Part shown: positions 57,544 to 64,000 of the stretch, one piece after another
How positions within the stretch are numbered: position 1 is the stretch's first letter
Layout: each line of letters starts with the position of its first letter
Assembly (NCBI RefSeq): GCF_039908635.1
Contig: NZ_CP150918.1
Location: forward strand, 3,591,001-3,655,000
DNA: 64,000 nucleotides
From: Pseudomonas purpurea
Lineage (GTDB): Bacteria; Pseudomonadota; Gammaproteobacteria; Pseudomonadales; Pseudomonadaceae
Reading direction: 5' to 3'
The notes under the pieces: generated by a model
What the model was told of the DNA's origin: nothing
Database searches by the model: none
What the model saw: only the letters and a program-made list of their open reading frames with translations
Program-made: the position numbers and the translations under genes

Positions 57544-59070
57544 TCAGTGGCCGCTGGCAGCAGGGCCTGCTTTAGCGGCAAACGGCGGTTTCGCCAGCCA
57601 CACCAGCACAATCAAGCCCATGAATGCCCACCCCAGCAACGTGAAGTAATCCACGGTGGAGAGCATGTACGCCTGACTGGTCAGTACATGATCCAGTTGC
57701 GCATAGGCCGGGTTGCTCGCCCCGCCCAGGGTATTCAAGGCCTCCCGCGTGGCGGGTTCGAAGGTGCTGATGCTTTCACTCATGTACGCGTGATGCTGAT
57801 CGGCCCGACGGATCCAGATCCACGTGGTCAGCGAGGCCGCAAAGCTCCCGCCCAAAGTCCGCAGGAACGTCGCCAGGCCCGCGCCATCGGCGATCTGATG
57901 GGGCGGCAGGTCCGACATCAGGATGCTCAGGGTCGGCATGAAGAACAGCGCCACCCCAATCCCCATGAACAACTGCACCAGGGCCACGTGCTGGAAGTCC
58001 ACCTCATTGGTGAAACCGGCGCGCATGAAGCAACTCAAGCCAATCGCCAGGAACGCCAGCCCGGCCAGCAACCGCAGGTCGAACTTGTGCGCGTACTTGC
58101 CGACAAACGGCGACATCAGCACTGGCAGGATTCCGATTGGCGCCACAGCCAGGCCGGCCCAAGTCGCGGTGTAGCCCATCTGGGTCTGCAGCCATTGCGG
58201 CAGAATCAGGTTGATGCCAAAGAACCCGGCGTACCCCAGCACCAACACGATGGTGCCGATGCGAAAGTTGCGGTGAGCGAACAACCGCAGGTTCACCACC
58301 GGATGTTTGTCGGTCATCTCCCAGATCACGAACACCGCCAGTGCAATCACCGAAATCGCCGCGCCCGTGAGGATGAAGCTGGATTCGAACCAGTCCAGGT
58401 CATTGCCCTTGTCGAGGATGATCTGCAACGCGCCGACGCCAATGATCAGGGTCAACAGGCCCACGTAGTCCATCGGTTGGCGACTGATCACCACCGGCCG
58501 ATCCTTGAGCTGCTGCTTGACCACCATCACCGCAAACGCACCAATCGGCACGTTGATGAAGAAGATCCACGGCCAGCTGTAGCTGTCGGTAATCCAGCCA
58601 CCCAGGATGGGACCTGCAATCGGCGCGACCACCGTGACCATCGCCAGCAATGCGAGCGCCATCCCGCGCCTGGCCGGCGGATAAACCGCGATCAGCAGCG
58701 TCTGGGTCATTGGGTACAACGGCCCGGCAACCAGCCCCTGCAAGATCCGAAAACCGACCAGCTCCGGCATCGACGTCGAGATGCCGCACAGAAACGAGGC
58801 CAGCACGAACAGAATGGTGGCCCACAAAAACAGTTTCACCTCACCGAAACGACGGCTCAGCCAACCGGTCAGCGGCAGTGCGATGGCGTTGCTCACGGCG
58901 AACGAAGTGATCACCCAGGTGCCCTGCTCCGAGCTCACGCCCAGGTTGCCGGAAATGGTCGGCAAGGCCACGTTGGCGATGGTGGTATCGAGCACCTGCA
59001 TGAAGGTCGCCAGCGACAGGCCAATGGTGGCGAGCACCAGGCTGGGCGGCTTGAAAGACGCGTTATTCAT
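57544..59070 (-). CDS. DHA2 family MFS multidrug efflux pump (EmrB-like)
   Basis: A 508-residue, 14-helix drug:proton antiporter of the EmrB/QacA subfamily, with LDTTIANVALPTISGNLG at helix 1, WVITSFAVSNAIALPLTGWLSRRFGE (motif A) and GPILGGWITDSYSWPWIFFINVPIG (motif C). It follows an EmrA-like fusion protein and an outer-membrane factor, so it forms a tripartite pump. Its 3' third is duplicated in broken form at 47311-47757. Confidence 0.94.
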   Translation of the reverse strand: MNNASFKPPSLVLATIGLSLATFMQVLDTTIANVALPTISGNLGVSSEQGTWVITSFAVSNAIALPLTGWLSRRFGEVKLFLWATILFVLASFLCGISTSMPELVGFRILQGLVAGPLYPMTQTLLIAVYPPARRGMALALLAMVTVVAPIAGPILGGWITDSYSWPWIFFINVPIGAFAVMVVKQQLKDRPVVISRQPMDYVGLLTLIIGVGALQIILDKGNDLDWFESSFILTGAAISVIALAVFVIWEMTDKHPVVNLRLFAHRNFRIGTIVLVLGYAGFFGINLILPQWLQTQMGYTATWAGLAVAPIGILPVLMSPFVGKYAHKFDLRLLAGLAFLAIGLSCFMRAGFTNEVDFQHVALVQLFMGIGVALFFMPTLSILMSDLPPHQIADGAGLATFLRTLGGSFAASLTTWIWIRRADQHHAYMSESISTFEPATREALNTLGGASNPAYAQLDHVLTSQAYMLSTVDYFTLLGWAFMGLIVLVWLAKPPFAAKAGPAASGH

Positions 59071-59134
59071 CGCGAATCCTTTGAAACGAGGCAGGCGCTG
59101 CGACCGTTACGGCCGCAGCTGAGGGATTGGCGAA

Positions 59135-60337
59135 TCAGCGTTGAGCGGTTTTGACCGCCAACAAGCTGTTGTCATGGATCAAACGGGTAATCATCGCGTC
59201 GGCCTCGGCCAACTGATGGTCATAGACGCTGGTGCTGAACGAGGCCTTTTGTGGCGATTGCTGCGCCAGCACCGGACCGCTCTGGTCGTGCAGGTTGACG
59301 TTGACCATGGTCGACAGGCCGACCCGCAATGGATGTTTTGCAAGCTCTTCGGCGTTGATGTGGATCCGCACCGGTACGCGCTGGACGATCTTGATCCAGT
59401 TGCCGGTGGCGTTCTGTGCAGGCAACAAGGCAAACGCACTGCCGGTCCCGGCGCCGAGGCTGTCGAGGGTGCCGCTGTACTTCACATCGCTGCCGTACAG
59501 GTCGGCTTCGATGTCCACCGGCTGACCGATGCGCATGTCACGCAACTGGGTTTCCTTGAAATTGGCGTCGATCCACAACTGATCCAGCGGAATCACCGCC
59601 ATCAACGCGGTACCCGGCTGAACCCGCTGACCGAGTTGCACGGTGCGCTTGGCGACATAACCGGTGACCGGCGCAATCAGCGTGCTGCGGGCGTTGGTCA
59701 AGTAAGCCTGGCGCACCTGCGCGGCGGCGGCCTGCACGTCCGGGTGGGACGACACCACAGTGTCGTCGACCAGCGCGCGGGTGGTGTTGAGTTGCTGTTG
59801 AGCATTGGCCAGGGCGTTTTGCGCCGACGTCAGGTCATCGCGAGCGTGGGACAGTTCTTCCTGAGAGATCGCCCCGCCCGCCGCGAGATTCTTCCGGCGA
59901 TTGAAGTTGTCCTGAGCCTTTTGCACTTCGGCCTTCTGCGCGTTGACCTGGGCTTTCATGCCGTCGACGTTGCTGTACAGGCCGCGGACTTGACGCACCG
60001 TGCGGGCCAGATTGGCCTGGGCACTTTGCAGGCCGACTTGCGCGTCATTGGGGTCGAAGTTGATCAACACCTGGCCTTCGTGGACCAGGTCGCCGTCATC
60101 GGCGCCAATGCTGACAACCGTACCGGTGACCAGCGGGGTGATTTCCACCACGTTGCCATTCACATAGGCGTCGTCGGTGCTTTCGTTCCAGCGCCCGTAG
60201 AGTTCGTGCCAACCCCAGACGGCAGCGCCGCCGAGGATCACCAGCACCGCGAGCACCAGCAGCATGACTTTGCGTTTGCCGGGGTTACCCGTGTCTTGGG
60301 TGTTTTCAGGGGTTGAGTTGTGTTCGGCAGTGGCCAT
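59135..60337 (-). CDS. EmrA-like membrane fusion protein (HlyD family)
   Basis: A 400-residue periplasmic adaptor anchored by one N-terminal helix (MLLVLAVLVILGGAAVWGW, about 25-43). It has the biotinyl-lipoyl-like halves (VVEITPLVTGTVVSIGADDGDLVHEGQVL; LIAPVTGYVAKRTVQLGQRVQPG) around a coiled-coil hairpin (about 95-210). It links the MFS pump to the outer-membrane factor. The gaps to both neighbours are short, indicating an operon. Confidence 0.94.
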   Translation of the reverse strand: MATAEHNSTPENTQDTGNPGKRKVMLLVLAVLVILGGAAVWGWHELYGRWNESTDDAYVNGNVVEITPLVTGTVVSIGADDGDLVHEGQVLINFDPNDAQVGLQSAQANLARTVRQVRGLYSNVDGMKAQVNAQKAEVQKAQDNFNRRKNLAAGGAISQEELSHARDDLTSAQNALANAQQQLNTTRALVDDTVVSSHPDVQAAAAQVRQAYLTNARSTLIAPVTGYVAKRTVQLGQRVQPGTALMAVIPLDQLWIDANFKETQLRDMRIGQPVDIEADLYGSDVKYSGTLDSLGAGTGSAFALLPAQNATGNWIKIVQRVPVRIHINAEELAKHPLRVGLSTMVNVNLHDQSGPVLAQQSPQKASFSTSVYDHQLAEADAMITRLIHDNSLLAVKTAQR

Positions 60338-60352
60338 GACAAGTACCTTGAA

Positions 60353-61822
60353 TTATTGATTCTGCGTGGCTGGGGTGGGCGTGGCCGAAGCCAGGGTGTC
60401 GGCTTGATACCCGCCGCCCAGTGCCTGCATCAGTTGAATCGACAGATCGATCTGCTCGGCATTCAGGTTCGCCAACTGGCGTTGGGCCTGAAGCAGTTGT
60501 TGTTCAATGCTGAGCACGTCCAGGTAGTTGCCGATGCCGGAACCGTAACGCTGGACCACCGTGTTGTATGAGTCCTGGGCAATATCGGTGGCGTGTTGCT
60601 GCGCGCCGATCTGCCGGCCGACGTCACGCAATTGAGAGAGCGTGTCGCTGACATCCCCCAACGCGCTCACCAGGCTTTTGTTGTACTGCGCCACCGCGAG
60701 GTCGTAGTCGGCGTCCCGCGCATCGAGGTCGGCGCGCAAGCGGCCGCCATCGAAAATCGGCAGCGACACGGTCGGTGCAATGTTGAGGAAACGGCTCGCC
60801 GAACCAAACATCGCATCGCCCAACAACGACTCGACGCCCGCCGCCGCGCTCAGGTTGAGGTTGGGGTAGAAGCGGGTTTTGCCGGCGTCGATGTTCTTGC
60901 CCGCCGCCTCGACCCGCCAGCGTGCGGCGATCAGGTCTGGACGCCGACCGAGCAACTCGGCCGGCAGTGTCGAGGGCAGCGCCACGGCGCTGGCCTGAAG
61001 GATTTTCGGCCGGGCGATTTCATTGCCGCGATCCGGGCCCTTGCCGAGCAGTACGGCCAGGGCGATTTTCGCGCTCTGGAGCTTCTTCTCGGCGTCGATC
61101 AGGGTCGCTTCGGAACTGGCTTCCAGGCTTTCGGTTTGCTGGTACTGGTATTGGCTGTCGATCCCGGAACTCAGGCGACGCTTGCTCAGGTCGAGCATTT
61201 GCCGGGTACGCTTGAGGTCTTCATCGGCCAGGTCGTAAACAATGTGCGCCTGCCCCAAATCGCTGTAAGCGCGGGCCACGTCGGCCGACAAGGTCAGCTG
61301 TGCGGCTTGCCGATCGACTTCAGCCGCGCGGGCCTGGCCCAACGCAGCCTCCCAGGCAGCACGCTGGCCGCCCCAAAGGTCGAAGGTGTAATTGAAACTG
61401 GCGCCGATGTTGCGCACCGTCGAGTAGGTGCCGCCGACCCCGGTCGGGTCCTGATCGCGGGCCAGTCGCGAACGGCTGACGCTGGCGCTGGCATCGAGGG
61501 TCGGCATCCGCGCGGCGTCGGCTGCATAGGCGGCGGCGCTGGCCTGGTGAGCACGAGCGCTGGCGATCTGCATGTCCGGGCTGTCGTGCAGGGCTTCGCG
61601 GATCAGGCCGTCGAGCTGTGGGTCGCCGAGGCTTTTCCACCAGTCGCTTTTCGGCCAGGCCGCCGGCGACAGCGTCACGCCACTCAGGGATTGCCCGGCC
61701 TTGAGGGTTTTCGCATCGAGGCGAGTGCCTTCGGTGTTCAGGCCGCTGTAACTGGCACAACCGGCCAGGCTCATGGCCAACAGCACCAGGCTGAGGCGTG
61801 TACGCAAGGTTTTACTGCTCAT
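60353..61822 (-). CDS. Outer-membrane efflux lipoprotein (NodT family)
   Basis: A 489-residue TolC-like channel with a lipoprotein signal (lipobox LAGC, C22), two outer-membrane efflux repeats, and the typical end of the family (NYLDVLSIEQQLLQAQRQLANLNAEQIDLSIQLMQALGGGY). It overlaps the marR gene by 4 bp. It is the outer-membrane component of the efflux system encoded downstream. Confidence 0.94.
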   Translation of the reverse strand: MSSKTLRTRLSLVLLAMSLAGCASYSGLNTEGTRLDAKTLKAGQSLSGVTLSPAAWPKSDWWKSLGDPQLDGLIREALHDSPDMQIASARAHQASAAAYAADAARMPTLDASASVSRSRLARDQDPTGVGGTYSTVRNIGASFNYTFDLWGGQRAAWEAALGQARAAEVDRQAAQLTLSADVARAYSDLGQAHIVYDLADEDLKRTRQMLDLSKRRLSSGIDSQYQYQQTESLEASSEATLIDAEKKLQSAKIALAVLLGKGPDRGNEIARPKILQASAVALPSTLPAELLGRRPDLIAARWRVEAAGKNIDAGKTRFYPNLNLSAAAGVESLLGDAMFGSASRFLNIAPTVSLPIFDGGRLRADLDARDADYDLAVAQYNKSLVSALGDVSDTLSQLRDVGRQIGAQQHATDIAQDSYNTVVQRYGSGIGNYLDVLSIEQQLLQAQRQLANLNAEQIDLSIQLMQALGGGYQADTLASATPTPATQNQ

Positions 61823-62304
61823 TTGTCACCTACCCGCAGCAAGGTGATCGAGTCACCTGCGGCCAGCAAAATTTTCTTCAGGATCTGTTCCAGGGTCTTC
61901 AACTCTTCTGGCGTGATGGCGCCGGCCAGTTCGTTCATGGCCTCGGCGCCGATGTGCGGCAGACGGTCGGCGAGCAGTTGGCCCTCCTCCGTCAGCACCA
62001 GCCGCACCTGGCGACGGTCACCCTCGCAGCGTTGGCGGGTGAGGAAACCTTTCTGTTCCAGACGATCGAGCATGCGAGTCATCGAACCGCTGTCCAGCGA
62101 CAGGTGACGACACAGCTCCGCCGGCGTATCGACGCCGAACTGGGCCATGATGATCAACACCTTGAACTGCGCGGACGTGATGCCGTGGGGTTCCATGTGC
62201 GTGTCGATCAGCCGGTCCTTGAGCAAGGCCGCACGCCCCAGCAGCAGCCCGAGGTGGCAATTGTGAAAATCGTCGGGATTGAAATGCTTCATCTGACCAC
62301 CCAT
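61819..62304 (-). CDS. MarR family transcriptional regulator
   Basis: A 161-residue winged-helix repressor: helix-turn-helix region PAELCRHLSLDSGSMTRMLDRLEQKGFLTRQRCEGDRRQVRLVLTEEG is characteristic of MarR/EmrR. First gene of the efflux operon. Two identical palindromes upstream are the probable operators; ligand binding would release repression of itself and the pump. Confidence 0.93.
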   Translation of the reverse strand: MGGQMKHFNPDDFHNCHLGLLLGRAALLKDRLIDTHMEPHGITSAQFKVLIIMAQFGVDTPAELCRHLSLDSGSMTRMLDRLEQKGFLTRQRCEGDRRQVRLVLTEEGQLLADRLPHIGAEAMNELAGAITPEELKTLEQILKKILLAAGDSITLLRVGDK

Positions 62305-62307
62305 TAG

Positions 62308-62352
62308 CTGCCTAGGCAGGGAAAGTATGTCGAGATGTTACTGCCTAGGCAG
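62308..62352 (-). promoter_or_regulatory. Two identical MarR operator palindromes
   Basis: The perfect 12-bp palindrome CTGCCTAGGCAG occurs at 62308-62319 and again at 62341-62352, 33 bp apart centre to centre (about three helical turns). The first begins 3 bp upstream of the marR start codon. Placement and symmetry fit autorepression by the MarR protein. Confidence 0.83.
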
Positions 62353-62526
62353 CCAATGTCAACGTAATAGTTAGGAAGCTTTGTAATTAGGTGATCAGCG
62401 GCACTGAGCGTCTTCAAACAATGAAATGGGTTTTCAACGGGGTCGCGTCACACGCTTCATGCACAGGTCCGGGTGATTGAAAGCACTGGTGATGCCGTCC
62501 CCGGCTGAGGCGGCAGCCCATGCGGC

Positions 62527-64000
62527 TCATGACTTTGCGGGTAGACCGCCTTCGGCCAGGGAGGCAATGGACGTGAGTAGCGCGTTGATATCCGCCCCTG
62601 TGGTCCCGGGATTCAACAAGGTCATTTTCAGGGTGATCAAACCGGCATGACGGGTGACGCCCAGGTTGGCGATTCCCTGCTCAAACAATGTCTGGGCAAT
62701 GTGACGATGCAGTGCGTCCCGATCCTCGGCTGCGTGCAAGGGAGTGCAAACCCGCAGCAGAACGCTGGTCAATTGCCCGCAACTGACCAGTTCGAAGGCT
62801 GCCGAGGCGTCGATCACCTTGGCGACCTCGGCTGCCAGGTCAATGCACTGGTCAATCATTGCCGCGTACTGACGGGTTCCGATACTGCGCAGGCTCATCC
62901 ACAGCTTCAGCGCATCGAAACGGCGGGTGGTTTGCAACGATTTTGTCACCAGGTTCGGCAAGCCGTCCCGATCATCCTCCGGCGGGTTCAGGTAATCGGC
63001 GTGTGTGCGCATGAGTTCGAAATGCGCTGCGTCACGCAGCAGAAACGCACCGCAACTGATGGTCTGGAAAAACTGTTTGTGGAAGTCCAGCGTCAGGGAA
63101 TCCGCCCGGTCCAGACCGTGCAGACGGTGGCGATACCGGTGTGATAACAGCAAGGCACCGCCCCATGCCGCGTCAACGTGCAGCCATAGCCCATGGGCCT
63201 GCGCGATGTCGGCGAGGGTGTCGAGCGGATCGATGGCGCCCGTGTCCGTGGTGCCCGCTGTAGCGACTATCACGAAGGGCGTTCGCGATTCACTCGCAAG
63301 CCTTGCGAGCGTGCACTTAAGGTCGTCCACCGACATTTTTCCGTCCCGGTCACAGGACACGGGTATCGCCGCGTTTTTGCCCAGCCCCAGTAACGACAGC
63401 GACTGTTGCACCGAAAAATGCGCCTGGCGCGAACACACGGCAACCATCCCTTGGGCGCACGCAGGAAGCCCCTGCTCCTTGACGTCCACTCCCCAGCGAA
63501 GCAGAGCGTAACGATCACGGGCAAGCAGCAGGCCCATCAAATTGCTTTGCGTTCCCCCGCTGGTAAACACACCGGCGTCGCCGTCCGGGTAGCCTGTCCA
63601 TGCACGCAGCGCACTCACCAGATGCTGTTCGAGAAAGGTCGCGGAGGGACTCTGGTCCCAAGAGTCCAGCGACTGATTGGCTACGTTGATCAGGACTTCG
63701 GCCAGTTGGCTGGCCAACGTGGTCGGACAGTGCAAATGGGCGATGCAAAGGGGGTGGTGGACTTGCAAGGCATGGTCGAGAAAACAGCTGGCGGCATCGG
63801 CCAGCGCCTGTTCGTCACCCACCCCTTGCGGGGGGAAAACGTCCAGATCGGACAAGGCTTTTCGCTGGGCGGCGGGCTGCGTTCCGTCAAACAGCGTGCC
63901 TGTTTCCAACCAGCGACTCGCGATGTCGACGGCCTGCCCCATCAAACGACGGTATATGTGCGCCCCAGCCGGATCAGCCGTGGTCATCCCCCGGGTGAGT
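62527..64000 (-). CDS. ddc: L-2,4-diaminobutyrate decarboxylase, second copy (start may lie beyond edge)
   Basis: PLP group II decarboxylase forming 1,3-diaminopropane. Read from ATG 63987 it has 486 residues; the frame stays open to the window edge (LTRG before MTTAD), and the island copy has a matching extension (LPTKG), so the true start may be just outside. PLP lysine in [17 protein letters not shown] and [11 protein letters not shown] are present. It probably is the resident copy, with dat expected just beyond the window on the same strand. Confidence 0.92.
   Translation of the reverse strand, partial: LTRGMTTADPAGAHIYRRLMGQAVDIASRWLETGTLFDGTQPAAQRKALSDLDVFPPQGVGDEQALADAASCFLDHALQVHHPLCIAHLHCPTTLASQLAEVLINVANQSLDSWDQSPSATFLEQHLVSALRAWTGYPDGDAGVFTSGGTQSNLMGLLLARDRYALLRWGVDVKEQGLPACAQGMVAVCSRQAHFSVQQSLSLLGLGKNAAIPVSCDRDGKMSVDDLKCTLARLASESRTPFVIVATAGTTDTGAIDPLDTLADIAQAHGLWLHVDAAWGGALLLSHRYRHRLHGLDRADSLTLDFHKQFFQTISCGAFLLRDAAHFELMRTHADYLNPPEDDRDGLPNLVTKSLQTTRRFDALKLWMSLRSIGTRQYAAMIDQCIDLAAEVAKVIDASAAFELVSCGQLTSVLLRVCTPLHAAEDRDALHRHIAQTLFEQGIANLGVTRHAGLITLKMTLLNPGTTGADINALLTSIASLAEGGLPAKS

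Larger units (their letters stand above)
57144..57977 (+). repeat. Right copy of diverged direct duplication
   Basis: Counterpart of 46948-47747: 3' end of lpxH, REP-containing spacer and 3' third of the MFS gene, in the same order and orientation. Here the MFS gene continues intact beyond the repeat, whereas on the left lpxH is the intact gene. Confidence 0.88.

Overview
The window reads as a chromosomal segment of a fluorescent-group Pseudomonas. The evidence is the gene order trxB-aat-bpt-infA-clpA-clpS-cspD-icd/idh-nudJ-mnmA-hflD-purB, then aceA, a 13-gene nuo operon with fused nuoCD, and cysS-glnS-ppiB-lpxH. The base composition is GC-rich (about 60% in lines I sampled) and several intergenic spaces carry Pseudomonas-type REP pairs. 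No tRNA, rRNA, CRISPR array, integrase or insertion sequence was recognised.

Layout. 1-7395: thioredoxin reductase (5' end outside the window), the two leucyl-transfer enzymes Aat and Bpt, IF-1, ClpA and ClpS (together an N-degron pathway), CspD, and a homodimeric-type isocitrate dehydrogenase broken by a one-base frameshift. 7396-15746: monomeric isocitrate dehydrogenase, NudJ, MnmA, HflD, PurB, a RoxA-type ribosomal oxygenase and a GNAT acetyltransferase. 15894-18542: a secreted secretin-N-domain protein and isocitrate lyase. 19186-34125: complex I, nuoA to nuoN, in which nuoM and nuoN are fused in frame by what looks like a small indel. 34317-40254 (minus): a six-gene glycerol-type ABC importer behind a clear sigma-54 promoter, facing its probable activator (40546-42378). 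42596-47220: cysS, glnS, ppiB, lpxH. 57544-62304 (minus): a tripartite drug efflux system with its MarR repressor. 62527-64000 (minus): a 2,4-diaminobutyrate decarboxylase.

The unusual part lies between about 47.75 and 57.14 kb. An island sits between lpxH and the efflux MFS gene and is flanked by a direct but diverged duplication of about 800 bp. On the left are intact lpxH and a broken 3' piece of the MFS gene; on the right are a 3' piece of lpxH and the intact MFS gene. The island contains (i) an AT-rich (about 40-47% GC in sampled lines), tightly packed five-gene operon and (ii) a GC-richer dat-ddc pair making 1,3-diaminopropane from aspartate semialdehyde. The ddc copy is a close paralogue of the decarboxylase at the right edge. 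The five genes encode a nucleotidyltransferase-fold protein, an acetate-kinase-family protein with altered active-site motifs and an extra C-terminal domain, an unknown protein, an S-adenosylhomocysteine-hydrolase-like Rossmann protein and a MATE exporter. I do not recognise this combination; a small-molecule biosynthesis and export locus is the best inference. A 32-codon ORF with a good ribosome-binding site lies just upstream and could be a leader or precursor peptide.

Three reading-frame breaks (icd, nuoM end, MFS fragment) all fall at a GGGCCC run, so sequence error must be excluded before any is treated as biology.
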